A stretch of 17,851 nt of DNA from an uncultured Campylobacter sp. (GCF_938045405.1 NZ_CALIMW010000162.1:1-17851), one strand, 5' to 3'. Counted from the stretch's first letter, positions 8,194-15,651 are shown. Notes: generated from the sequence alone by a model not told the origin. Program-made: numbers and translations.

Positions 8194-9623
8194 TGTCTGT
8201 TTTATTTAGTGAGACCAAAGAGCGCGAAAATCGTTTCATAACGGCACTTAAAATTTCGGTGCCGTTTACCTGCGTTTTGATTGTTTTTGGAATTATTTTG
8301 TTCCGAAACGGCGAGTTTAAATTTGATGACGTAATTTTGTTTTTGATACTTTTAATCTGCTATGTTTATTATGTCATCTATCAAATTTACTTTGGCTTTC
8401 AAAAGACGCTGATTGATCCCGTTACTCACGTATTCGTACGCGAGGAGATAGAGAAAATTTTAAGCAACGATCTAGCTAAAAATCATCAAATAAATATTGT
8501 CCTTTTGCGAATTAAAAATATCATCGACATAAACGATCGATACGGTTATAAAAACGGCGATGAAATTTTATATGAGTATTGTAAAGAACTTTCAAATTTT
8601 ATGGCAGAGCAGGGTTTTAAGGACCTTCCGATCGGGCGCTTTATAAACGGCTACTTTGTATTCGGCGTAGAATCAAAAGCTACGAATTTAAGCCATATTT
8701 TGCGAATGTTTGAGCATAAAATTTCAAGTCAAACGATTAAAAATGTAGAGATAAAAAGCGAATTTACAATGCTTCCAAGCTCATATGATCGCAATCTAAA
8801 TAATATCGTAAATGCTCTATTTTATAAGATAAATCACCTGGACGACGAAGAGCACGGCGAGAAGGCTATTGACGTAGAGAAAGTATTAATTGACGTATTT
8901 TCCGCCGACGTAATGGAAGCGATCGATAGCGAAAATTTTAGCTTTAAATATCAGCGCGTTGCAGATAAAAACGGCGTAAAATCACATATTAATTTAATTC
9001 CAAAGCTTGATCTAAGAAGTGGCGAAAAGATCACAAAAAGTAGAATTTTAGATATTTTGCTTCTAAATCATTATGACATCAAATACGATATTTCGATGAT
9101 GAGGCAGATTTCTAGGATCATCTATTTTAAAGATATTGACGCTAAAATTTTTATCGAGGTCATGCCTCAGACCCTGCGAAATAACGAGTTTCGCAATGAA
9201 ATTTTAAAGCTCATCGATAATAATCTGATCGATCCGAAAAAGATCGTGTTTGAGTTTAACGAAAAGCTTATCTATTCGGAGATCAAGCGCTTTGACGAAA
9301 TTTTGATTAAATTTCGCGAACTCGGATTTAGCTTCGCGCTGTCGCAGTTCGGCGGCTCGAACGCGAGTTTTGAATATTTAAAATTTTTAGAAGTGGATTT
9401 TATCGTTTACGACATAGAATTTAATAAAAATTTAGACGATGAAAAGATTAAAAATATCTTTATAGGCATTAACGAAGCTTGTGCGAAATCGGGCGTCAAA
9501 ACCGTAATGCGCTTCATCGACAAAGAGGAATTTCAAATGCAGCTTTATAAGATGGGCATCGATTATATTCAGGGATTTTGCGTCGAAAAGCCGAACGATA
9601 TATCGAATTTAAGGAGATCATAG
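8193..9623 (+). CDS. Membrane protein with degenerate GGDEF and EAL domains
   Basis: This 476-residue protein has two predicted membrane helices (about 20-37 and 47-66) and then cytoplasmic domains. Residues about 72-195 resemble a GGDEF domain (INDRYGYKNGDEIL, 113-126), but the GGDEF site itself is INGYF (151-155). Residues about 235-467 resemble an EAL domain, ending in the conserved QGF-P (460-467). The EAL motif is replaced by INLIPKL, the DDFG loop by SQFG (384-387), and the KID and AEGVE metal and catalytic motifs by VYD and MRFID. Both domains therefore look inactive for making or breaking c-di-GMP. A binding or scaffold role is possible, but the function is unknown. The start overlaps the gyrB stop and the end overlaps the queF start by one base each. 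Confidence 0.8.
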   Translation: MSVLFSETKERENRFITALKISVPFTCVLIVFGIILFRNGEFKFDDVILFLILLICYVYYVIYQIYFGFQKTLIDPVTHVFVREEIEKILSNDLAKNHQINIVLLRIKNIIDINDRYGYKNGDEILYEYCKELSNFMAEQGFKDLPIGRFINGYFVFGVESKATNLSHILRMFEHKISSQTIKNVEIKSEFTMLPSSYDRNLNNIVNALFYKINHLDDEEHGEKAIDVEKVLIDVFSADVMEAIDSENFSFKYQRVADKNGVKSHINLIPKLDLRSGEKITKSRILDILLLNHYDIKYDISMMRQISRIIYFKDIDAKIFIEVMPQTLRNNEFRNEILKLIDNNLIDPKKIVFEFNEKLIYSEIKRFDEILIKFRELGFSFALSQFGGSNASFEYLKFLEVDFIVYDIEFNKNLDDEKIKNIFIGINEACAKSGVKTVMRFIDKEEFQMQLYKMGIDYIQGFCVEKPNDISNLRRS

Positions 9624-10003
9624 TGAGATACGGCGAAGAGGAAATTGTAAAATTTAACATCGAAAATTTAGAAGTTTGGCCCAATAAACAAAAGCGCGAT
9701 TATCTTATAAAAATAACCCTGCCCGAGTTTTGCTGCCGCTGCCCGCGCTCGGGCTATCCGGATTTTGCGACGATCTATTTGGAATATATCCCCGATAAGC
9801 TCGTAGTGGAGCTTAAGGCGATTAAAATTTACATAAATTCCTTCATGAACCGCTACATCAGCCACGAAGATAGCATAAATGAAATTTACGGCGCGCTTCA
9901 AAGCAAGCTAAAGCCTAAATTTATGAAAATCAGGGGCGATTTTAATCCGCGCGGCAACGTCCACACGGTAATCGAAATAAACTCGGATCAAATTTACCGA
10001 TGA
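9623..10003 (+). CDS. queF: NADPH-dependent 7-cyano-7-deazaguanine reductase (preQ0 reductase)
   Basis: QueF reduces the nitrile of preQ0 to the aminomethyl group of preQ1, a late step in making the queuosine precursor for tRNA. From the GTG at 9623 it has 126 residues, the size of the short type I enzymes. The catalytic Cys40 lies in CCRCPRSG, followed by Asp47 (PDFA). The NADPH-binding signature is ELKAIKIY (Glu63), and ISHE (His81-Glu82) completes the site. A longer frame from 9578 exists, but the GTG is preceded by AAGGAG at 9611-9616 with 6-base spacing, and RYGEEEI is the usual QueF opening. The GTG overlaps the preceding TAG stop by one base, and the end overlaps the HD gene by four (ATGA). 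Confidence 0.95.
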   Translation: MRYGEEEIVKFNIENLEVWPNKQKRDYLIKITLPEFCCRCPRSGYPDFATIYLEYIPDKLVVELKAIKIYINSFMNRYISHEDSINEIYGALQSKLKPKFMKIRGDFNPRGNVHTVIEINSDQIYR

Positions 10004-11235
10004 TAAGCTCAAATTTAGTCGAACAAATTTTTAAATCCGCAAGCATTAGCCGCTGGAATGATTACCCAAAGATGGTAAGTTTAGTCGAGCTCGACAAGCA
10101 GGCGCATAAATTTATCATCGCTTATTTCATCGCTAGCTTTGAGCGCGATGTGGATATCAACTATGTGATAGAAGCGGGGATTTTCGAGTTTTTAGCGCGC
10201 ATCGTCGTAACCGACATCCGCCCGGACGTCTTTCATCAGATTCAAAAAACCAAAAAGGATAAGATCAACGAATGGGTTTTAAGCGTCCTCGAAAGCGATC
10301 TTTTGCCTATTCAAAACGGCGCATTTTTCGAGCGATTTAAAAAATATCTAAATTCCAAAGATCATAAAAAAGAAGCCGTGATCTTAAAGGCGGCAAGCTA
10401 CCTTTCTACGCGGTGGGAATTCAATATCGTATATCAAACGAGCCAGTTTTTAAACGATATAGAGGAGCTAAAATCCAAGGTCGAGGAGGAGCTCGAGGAT
10501 TATTATGAGCTAATCGGCGTGCGAAAAATCGTGATGAATAAAAAACTTGCTCGCATAGTCGATCTTAGTGGCAGACTTCGTTTCCAAAAACGCTGGGCGC
10601 AGACGCCGCGCATCCCTGAGACATCGGTGCTAGGACACATGCTGGTAGTCGCGATTTTAAGCTACTTTTTCTCGCTTGAAGTTGGTGCGTGCCGCTCGCG
10701 CACGGCGTATAATTTTTTCTGCGCGTTATTTCACGATCTACCAGAAAGCCTCACTCGCGACATTATTAGCCCCGTAAAATACGGCGTTAAGGGCCTTAGC
10801 GACATCATTAGCGAATATGAGATGCGGCTAATAGACGATAAAATTTTACCCTTTGTGCCGGAACATATGCGAGATGATTTTAGTTATATTTTGGGTATCC
10901 GTAAAGAGGGCAGTAAATTTATAAAAGACGAGTTTGAAAACCGCACCTTCGAGCTAGGCAAGGAGCCTAAATTTGCAGAGGGTAGCCTAAAGATGTTTAA
11001 CGAAGATAAATTTCGTGCAATCGACGGCAAGGCGCTTAAGTATTGCGACAAACTAGCGGCGTTTTTTGAGGCGGGGATTTCGATCAGTTACGGCGTAAAG
11101 AGCAAGGAGCTGCTTAGCGGGTATAATTCGATGTTAGAGTTTTTTAAAGCAAAGCCAAAAATTGAAGGCGTCGATTTTCAGAGTGTTTGCGAGGATTTCA
11201 AAGAGCATTTCGGGCTTAATAGGATCGATTTGTAA
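10000..11235 (+). CDS. YfbR-like HD-domain hydrolase with a duplicated, degenerate N-terminal HD domain
   Basis: The C-terminal half of this 411-residue protein is an HD phosphohydrolase close to the YfbR 5'-deoxynucleotidase type: RW at 199-200, His213, His245-Asp246 with Glu249 in FHDLPESLTRDI, PVKY (258-261), and Asp350 in KYCDKLAA. It probably cleaves a phosphate from a nucleotide, though the substrate is unknown. The N-terminal half repeats the pattern (RWNDYP at 19, AHKFIIAYF at 35) but loses most metal ligands: Thr71 replaces the second His and Ser133 the last Asp. The gene starts within the queF stop (ATGA) and ends 3 bases before the SRP RNA gene on the other strand. Confidence 0.85.
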   Translation: MISSNLVEQIFKSASISRWNDYPKMVSLVELDKQAHKFIIAYFIASFERDVDINYVIEAGIFEFLARIVVTDIRPDVFHQIQKTKKDKINEWVLSVLESDLLPIQNGAFFERFKKYLNSKDHKKEAVILKAASYLSTRWEFNIVYQTSQFLNDIEELKSKVEEELEDYYELIGVRKIVMNKKLARIVDLSGRLRFQKRWAQTPRIPETSVLGHMLVVAILSYFFSLEVGACRSRTAYNFFCALFHDLPESLTRDIISPVKYGVKGLSDIISEYEMRLIDDKILPFVPEHMRDDFSYILGIRKEGSKFIKDEFENRTFELGKEPKFAEGSLKMFNEDKFRAIDGKALKYCDKLAAFFEAGISISYGVKSKELLSGYNSMLEFFKAKPKIEGVDFQSVCEDFKEHFGLNRIDL

Positions 11236-11237
11236 AA

Positions 11238-11341
11238 CCCCTTCCCAGATGGCTGCGGCACATGCGAGATCTAAGTGCTCTGCTGTATTCCTACCCTGAA
11301 GCGGTGCCTAAAAAAAGCATTGCACAGGTCTAAGAAAGGGC
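11238..11341 (-). ncRNA. ffs: Signal recognition particle RNA (small bacterial SRP / 4.5S RNA)
   Basis: On the minus strand the diagnostic SRP hairpin reads UCAGG-GUA-GGAA-UAC-AGCAG (11299-11280). The universal UCAGG/AGCAG internal loop and GGAA tetraloop match E. coli 4.5S RNA, with only the GUA/UAC stem differing from UCC/GGA. The ends pair as CCCUUUCUUAGA (11340-11329) with UCUGGGAAGGGG (11249-11238), a 12-bp helix including G-U pairs. GCA-AUGC pairs with GCAU-G-UGC between them. A perfect TATAAT lies at 11354-11349, 7-8 bases before the 5' end, and UUUU (11237-11234) follows the 3' end. The roughly 103-nt size fits the small bacterial class. It binds Ffh and directs membrane proteins to the Sec machinery. 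Confidence 0.93.
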
Positions 11342-11348
11342 AAACGGG

Positions 11349-11354
11349 ATTATA
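11349..11354 (-). promoter_or_regulatory. SRP RNA promoter -10 element
   Basis: A consensus TATAAT on the minus strand places transcription start near 11341, at the base of the SRP RNA closing helix. No -35 match is seen at the expected distance (11372-11377 reads CCTTAC), as is common in Campylobacter. The -35 zone coincides with the ribosome-binding site of the divergent gene at 11384. Confidence 0.75.
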
Positions 11355-11383
11355 TGGAAATGTTTCTTAAAGTAAGGTTATAA

Positions 11384-11803
11384 ATGAATTTCAAAAATCA
11401 TCTTTTATCCGTATTTCGCGAGGTTTTTATCCCTCATCATCGCTCTATTGAGTTTAGAGCTAAAATTTTTGCCGCAATGCTGCTTGCCAAAAAGAAGCAG
11501 ACCGACGAGGATTACGATACGATCAAAGATATAGCGGGCGAAATTTATCCGGGCGACGAGCAACGCATCGGCGTACTGGTCTCCATCGTAAAAGAGTATA
11601 TCTTAAAGGCGAAAACTTATAAAAGCTTAAATTTAGACTCGCTTTTAAAAGAAATCGATAGAGATATCAAAAACAACAAAAAATATATCAAAAAGATTGA
11701 TTTTTCACATCTGCGTCGTTTGATCGGAGATGATGACGAGGATGCGCTGATCCAACAGCGCGTGTATGAGTTTTTTGTCTGCGAAGTCAAAGAGTATTCG
11801 TAA
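11384..11803 (+). CDS. Small charged, all-helical protein of unknown function
   Basis: I do not recognise this 139-residue protein. It has no signal peptide or membrane segment and is rich in Lys, Asp, Glu and Ile. It looks wholly alpha-helical, with a helix RAKIFAAMLLAKKK (about 25-38) followed by an acidic DEDYDTIKDIAGEIYPGDEQR segment. That layout faintly recalls TerB-type helical domains, but this is weak. The ATG at 11384 follows AAGG at 11374-11377 with 6-base spacing, which supports it as a real gene. It sits between the SRP RNA gene (divergent) and typA. No plus-strand promoter is clear between 11341 and 11380, so its transcript may start inside the SRP gene or come from upstream read-through. 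Confidence 0.7.
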   Translation: MNFKNHLLSVFREVFIPHHRSIEFRAKIFAAMLLAKKKQTDEDYDTIKDIAGEIYPGDEQRIGVLVSIVKEYILKAKTYKSLNLDSLLKEIDRDIKNNKKYIKKIDFSHLRRLIGDDDEDALIQQRVYEFFVCEVKEYS

Positions 11804-11828
11804 ATTTTTATCTTAAGAATTTTTTTAG

Positions 11829-11834
11829 TATAAT
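11829..11834 (+). promoter_or_regulatory. typA promoter -10 element
   Basis: A consensus TATAAT is preceded by a T-rich run (about 11816-11826), the typical Campylobacter promoter form. Transcription would start near 11841 and give a leader of about 27 bases before the TTG start at 11868. It also argues against translation from the longer frame that opens at 11844, which would have almost no leader. Confidence 0.75.
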
Positions 11835-11867
11835 CATCAGTTTTTGAAATTAGAAACGGAGAAAAAT

Positions 11868-13670
11868 TTGGAAAATATCAGAAATATTGCGGTTATCGCG
11901 CACGTCGATCACGGCAAGACCACTATCGTAGATGAGCTTTTAAAACAATCCGGCACCTTTGGTAATCACCAAGAAGTCGGCGAGCGCGTGATGGACAGCA
12001 ACGACATAGAGCGCGAGCGCGGCATTACGATACTATCCAAAAATACCGCCATCCACTACGGCGGCGTTAAAATCAACATCATCGACACTCCGGGCCACGC
12101 CGATTTCGGCGGAGAGGTCGAGCGCGTACTAAAGATGGTAGACGGCGTGCTTTTGCTCGTCGACGCGCAAGAAGGCGTCATGCCGCAGACGAAATTTGTC
12201 GTAAAAAAGGCGCTATCTTTGGGGCTCAGACCTATCGTAGTCGTAAATAAAATCGATAAGCCCGCAGCCGATCCAGACCGCGTGGTAAATGAAATTTTCG
12301 ATCTTTTCGTAGCGCTTGACGCAAACGACGAGCAGCTGGAGTTTCCAGTTATCTATGCCGCGGCTAAAAACGGCTATGCAAAATACGATTTAAGCGATGA
12401 GAGCACCGATATGAAGCCGCTTTTTGAGACGATTATCTCTCACGTTCCGACCCCTAGTGGTAGCGACGACAATCCTTTGCAGCTGCAGGTTTTCACGCTC
12501 GATTACGACAACTACGTCGGCAAGATTGGCATCGCTAGGATTTTCAACGGCACGATAAACAAGAACCAAAGCGTTATGCTAACTAAAGCTGACGGCACGC
12601 ACATTAACGGTAGAATTTCAAAACTCATCGGTTTTAATGGACTTGAGCGCACCGACATTGATACGGCGGGCACCGGCGACATTGTAGCGATTGCGGGCTT
12701 TGATGCGCTTGACGTAGGCGATAGCATCGTCGATCCCAATAATCCGATCCCGCTTGATGCGCTGCATATTGAAGAGCCGACCCTTAGCGTAATTTTCAGC
12801 GTAAATGATGGACCGCTAGCGGGCACGGAGGGTAAATTCGTAACCTCAAATAAGATCGACGAGCGCTTGGAAGCGGAGATGAAAACCAACATCGCGATGC
12901 GCTATGAAAACGCGGGCGAGGGTAAATTTAAAGTAAGCGGTCGCGGCGAGCTGCAGATTACGATTTTGGCTGAAAATATGCGCCGCGAGGGCTTTGAGTT
13001 TTGCCTCGGACGCCCGGAAGTCATCATCAAAGAGATCGACGGCATCAAATGCGAGCCTTTCGAGCATCTAGTCATCGACGCGCCCGATGATTGCACCGGT
13101 ACCGTCATCGAAAAGCTCGGTCGCAAAAAAGCCGAGATGAAGGTGATGAACCCTACCGGCGACGGGCAGACGCGCATGGAGTTTGAGATCCCCGCGCGCG
13201 GTCTTATCGGCTTTCGCTCGCAGTTTTTGACCGATACTCGCGGCGAAGGCGTAATGAACCATAGCTTTTTGGAATTCCGCCCCTTCATCGGCGCGGTCGA
13301 AAAGCGACAAAACGGCGCGCTCGTGAGTATGGAAAACGGAGTGGCGCTAGGATACAGCCTGTGGAACCTGCAAGATCGCGGCGTGCTTTTTATCGCTCCG
13401 CAGGCGAAGGTATATCTAGGCATGATTATCGGCGAGCACAGTCGTCCGAATGATCTGGACGTCAATCCGATCAAGGGTAAAAATTTAACCAACGTCCGCG
13501 CGAGCGGCAGCGATGATGCGATCAAACTCGTGCCGCCGCGCGCGCTAAATTTAGAGCGTGCGCTGGAGTGGATCGAGGAGGACGAGCTTGTGGAGGTTAC
13601 GCCCGTAAATATCCGCGTGCGTAAGCGATACCTGGACCCTACGACGCGCAGACGAATGGCTAAAAAATAG
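11868..13670 (+). CDS. typA: Ribosome-associated translational GTPase TypA/BipA
   Basis: TypA (BipA) is an EF-G-like GTPase that binds ribosomes and supports assembly and stress or cold adaptation. Numbered from the TTG at 11868 it has 600 residues, as usual. GTPase motifs are G1 AHVDHGKT (11-18), G2 RGITI (51-55), G3 DTPGHADF (73-80) and G4 NKID (127-130). These are followed by an EF-Tu-like domain 2, EF-G-like domains, and the BipA-specific C-terminus. GRGELQITILAENMRREG and RSQFLTDTRGEG are family hallmarks. TTG is chosen because GGAG at 11858-11861 sits 6 bases upstream and MENIRNIAVIAHVDHGKTT is the normal N-terminus. An in-frame TTG at 11844 lacks this support. The gene has its own promoter and terminator. 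Confidence 0.97.
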   Translation: MENIRNIAVIAHVDHGKTTIVDELLKQSGTFGNHQEVGERVMDSNDIERERGITILSKNTAIHYGGVKINIIDTPGHADFGGEVERVLKMVDGVLLLVDAQEGVMPQTKFVVKKALSLGLRPIVVVNKIDKPAADPDRVVNEIFDLFVALDANDEQLEFPVIYAAAKNGYAKYDLSDESTDMKPLFETIISHVPTPSGSDDNPLQLQVFTLDYDNYVGKIGIARIFNGTINKNQSVMLTKADGTHINGRISKLIGFNGLERTDIDTAGTGDIVAIAGFDALDVGDSIVDPNNPIPLDALHIEEPTLSVIFSVNDGPLAGTEGKFVTSNKIDERLEAEMKTNIAMRYENAGEGKFKVSGRGELQITILAENMRREGFEFCLGRPEVIIKEIDGIKCEPFEHLVIDAPDDCTGTVIEKLGRKKAEMKVMNPTGDGQTRMEFEIPARGLIGFRSQFLTDTRGEGVMNHSFLEFRPFIGAVEKRQNGALVSMENGVALGYSLWNLQDRGVLFIAPQAKVYLGMIIGEHSRPNDLDVNPIKGKNLTNVRASGSDDAIKLVPPRALNLERALEWIEEDELVEVTPVNIRVRKRYLDPTTRRRMAKK

Positions 13671-13696
13671 AATTTCAAAATGAAATTTTAAAATTT

Positions 13697-13733
13697 GGCG
13701 TGAAATTTAGCTTTTAAATTTCACGCCTTTTTT
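13697..13733 (+). terminator. Rho-independent terminator after typA
   Basis: A perfect 13-bp stem GGCGTGAAATTTA / TAAATTTCACGCC (13697-13709 and 13715-13727) with a 5-base loop is followed directly by six T residues (13728-13733). This is a textbook intrinsic terminator, 27 bases after the typA stop. It isolates typA from the HAD gene. Confidence 0.95.
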
Positions 13734-13739
13734 ATAGAC

Positions 13740-13762
13740 AAATTTTAAAATTTGAGCTGCTA
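13740..13762 (+). repeat. Short dispersed repeat, copy 1 of 2
   Basis: This 23-base sequence combines an AAATTTTAAAATTT palindrome with a GAGCTGCTA tail. It recurs at 17766-17788 with one mismatch (GAGCAGCTA). Both copies lie in gaps between genes. Function unknown; it may be a remnant of a family of short intergenic repeats. Confidence 0.6.
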
Positions 13763-13782
13763 AAATTTTGCTAGGAGAGGCA

Positions 13783-14370
13783 ATGAATCTTGTTTTATTC
13801 GACTTTGACGGCACGATCACGCGCGATGATTCGCTGCTCGAGTTCGTCGCCTACGTAGTCGGATTTAAGAAATTTTTTCGCGGGATTTTGGTGCTATCGC
13901 CCATTTTAGCGGCGTATAAGCTAGGTCTTGCGAGCAATAATTTTACGCGCAGAAAGCTCTTGGGCTACTTTTTTGCGGGTATGAGCGCCGATAAATTCGA
14001 TAAAATTTGCAAAAAATATTCCACCACCCACATCGAAGATATCCTAAAACAAAGCGCGATGGACAAGATCGCAAGCTACAAAGCCGCGGGCGATAAGATC
14101 GTCATCGTCACCGCCTCGCTCGAAGACTGGCTGCGCCCGTGGTGCGACGCGCAGGGCTTGGAGCTTTTAGGCACCAAAATACGGCGCAAAGGCGGCATCA
14201 TCACGGGCGAGATCGAGGGGCAGAACTGCTACGGCGCGCAAAAGGTCGCTCGCGTGCGTGCGGCATACGACGTACAGGCTTTCGATAGCGTTATCGCTTA
14301 CGGCGACAGTAGGGGCGATCGCGAGATGTTAGAATTCGCCGACGAGGCGCACTACAAGGCGTTTGAGTAA
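13783..14370 (+). CDS. HAD-superfamily subclass IB phosphatase
   Basis: This 195-residue cytoplasmic phosphatase has all HAD motifs: Asp7 nucleophile and Asp9 acid in DFDGT, Thr110 in VTASLED, Lys154, and the acidic GDSRGD (174-179). A helical cap lies between motifs I and II. The TASLEDWLRPW and YGDSRGDREML contexts match the HAD-IB group, which includes phosphoserine phosphatase and phosphatidylglycerophosphatase C. The substrate cannot be chosen from sequence. The ATG at 13783 has AGGAG at 13773-13777. An in-frame TTG at 13768 lies upstream of this site and is not used. The gene is alone, between the typA terminator and a long non-coding gap. Confidence 0.85.
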   Translation: MNLVLFDFDGTITRDDSLLEFVAYVVGFKKFFRGILVLSPILAAYKLGLASNNFTRRKLLGYFFAGMSADKFDKICKKYSTTHIEDILKQSAMDKIASYKAAGDKIVIVTASLEDWLRPWCDAQGLELLGTKIRRKGGIITGEIEGQNCYGAQKVARVRAAYDVQAFDSVIAYGDSRGDREMLEFADEAHYKAFE

Positions 14371-14798
14371 ATTTCTGCGGCTACAAAGCTTAAACGATAG
14401 CATCTGCGGCGACCGCGCTTTTGCTGAGAGCTAGATTTCGCCTCACGCGGAATTTTATCCTTTTAAATTCATCGCGCTTATCTGCGGGATTACACCGCAT
14501 GATAAATTTTTATATTTTATCGCAGTGCAAAAGCCCTCAACTACGAAATTATGTTGCAGCACGGGATTTTAAAATTCTAAAATTTCATCGTGCATAAAAT
14601 TTTAAAATTCTATCTGTAGCGTGGAATTTTGCTCCGAATGGAATAGATGTTTTTAAACCGAGCGTGAGATAAAATTTTAAATTTTAGAATTTTACGAAAT
14701 TTTGCAGCTACAAAAATTCCAAAATTTGCAGATCGTAAAATTTCACTCGCCGCGTGCGAAGCGGAATTTCAAAATTCCGCGCCTTAGAATTCTAAGAT
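14371..14798. other. 428-bp non-coding gap with AT-word repeats and palindromes
   Basis: No convincing gene is seen here. It contains repeated AT words, including an 18-base sequence at 14595-14612 that also occurs at 1259-1276 downstream of nhaA, and TGC(A/G)GCTACAAA-like motifs at 14376 and 14702. The right end has a perfect hairpin GCGGAATT-TCAA-AATTCCGC (14761-14780) and then a 14-bp perfect palindrome CTTAGAATTCTAAG (14783-14796), immediately after the stop of the leftward binding-protein gene. These may terminate the converging transcripts, although no T-run follows. Confidence 0.6.
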
Positions 14799-15611
14799 CT
14801 AAAGCATATTATAAATTCCGTCTAGCAGGAAGTATTTTTTATCCGCAGTGCCGCGGTAAAATGGCTCGAAAGTGTCCTCATAAGCCTTTTTGAAAAAGCC
14901 CTCTTTGCTTAGTTTGATTAGATCGGCATTGATGAAATCAAGCAGGCTTTGATTGCCTTTTTGCACGCCGACGCCTAAGAATTCCGCCGCGCCTAGGTTT
15001 TTAAACGGCACTTCGAGCGTATCGTCCACGACGGCATAGGCTAGGACGATGATATTGTCATTGGCGTAACCATCAGCTCTGCCGTCCTTTATCATCGCGT
15101 AGCACTCGGAGGTATTTTTGCAGTAAACTAAATTGCTAAATTTCTCTTTTCGCAGATAGCGCTCGGTCATCGAGCCGTTTGGGTTCTTTTCAATTGAAAT
15201 CCTCATATCGCGAACCTGTGCGAAGTCCTTCACTTGATCCTCTTTACGCGTTACAATGCCAAAATTTACCGATAAATACGGCAGTGAGAAATCCACCTGC
15301 TTCTTACGCTCTTGCGTAATCATAAAGGTGCCGATAACCATATCGACCTTGTTATTTTTCAAAAATGGGATTCTCTCGCCTGCGGTTACGGCTACGAACT
15401 GCACTTCGCCCTTTTTATCGCCGAAAATGTCTTTGGCGATCGAGCTAGCAAGCTCGATTTCAAAACCCTCAAACTTGCCGTTATTAGACTCGCTTAGCGG
15501 CGGACGACCTTCGCGCACGCCTACTCTGATAACCCCTGCCTGCCTGATTTCATCTAGTGTATTTGCAAAAATGCTAGCGCAAAATAAGGCTAAAATAAAA
15601 AGTAATCTCAT
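14799..15611 (-). CDS. Periplasmic amino-acid-binding protein (family 3, PEB1-like), copy 1
   Basis: This is the periplasmic solute-binding component of an amino-acid ABC transporter, 270 residues from the ATG at 15611. Residues 1-17 are a Sec signal peptide (MRLLFILALFCASIFA). There is no lipobox. The mature part has family 3 hallmarks: GVIRVGVREGRPPLSE (26-41), GFEIELA, and TFMITQERK with Arg102 for the ligand carboxylate. Asp185 in YANDN is positioned like the Asp that binds the ligand amino group. Cys164 and Cys170 (YCKNTSEC) may form a disulfide. A longer frame to 15695 is rejected, because the promoter (15651-15643) lies inside it and AGGGGG at 15623-15618 precedes the ATG. No permease or ATPase gene is nearby. 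Confidence 0.88.
   Translation of the reverse strand: MRLLFILALFCASIFANTLDEIRQAGVIRVGVREGRPPLSESNNGKFEGFEIELASSIAKDIFGDKKGEVQFVAVTAGERIPFLKNNKVDMVIGTFMITQERKKQVDFSLPYLSVNFGIVTRKEDQVKDFAQVRDMRISIEKNPNGSMTERYLRKEKFSNLVYCKNTSECYAMIKDGRADGYANDNIIVLAYAVVDDTLEVPFKNLGAAEFLGVGVQKGNQSLLDFINADLIKLSKEGFFKKAYEDTFEPFYRGTADKKYFLLDGIYNML
14827..14915 (-). repeat. Near-identical 3' segment shared by the tandem binding-protein genes, copy 1
   Basis: By eye this 89-base segment differs from 15866-15954 at three positions. A second identical run of 33 bases (15003-15035 and 16042-16074) lies at the same 1039-base offset. It encodes the shared C-terminal region of the two paralogues. Confidence 0.85.
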
Positions 15612-15642
15612 AAAAAGCCCCCTACTTTTTAGTTTTGAACTA

Positions 15643-15651
15643 ATTATAGCA
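15643..15651 (-). promoter_or_regulatory. Extended -10 promoter of binding-protein copy 1
   Basis: On the minus strand TGC-TATAAT (15651-15643) is a perfect extended -10. Transcription would start near 15636, leaving a leader of about 25 bases before the ATG at 15611. This shows that copy 1 can be expressed independently of copy 2 upstream. Confidence 0.8.

Noticed and set aside
8193..9623. Active diguanylate cyclase / phosphodiesterase
   Set aside because: The GGDEF, EAL, DDFG and KID motifs are all replaced, so the activity is not claimed; only the domain fold is.
12902..13678. 258-codon open frame on the minus strand inside typA
   Set aside because: It is wholly antisense to the highly conserved typA, has a Ser/Arg/Pro-rich translation with no domain signature, and is a codon-bias shadow.
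14702..14893. 63-codon plus-strand frame running from the gap into binding-protein copy 1
   Set aside because: No ribosome-binding site is seen, and the frame crosses the palindromes and the antisense of a real gene.
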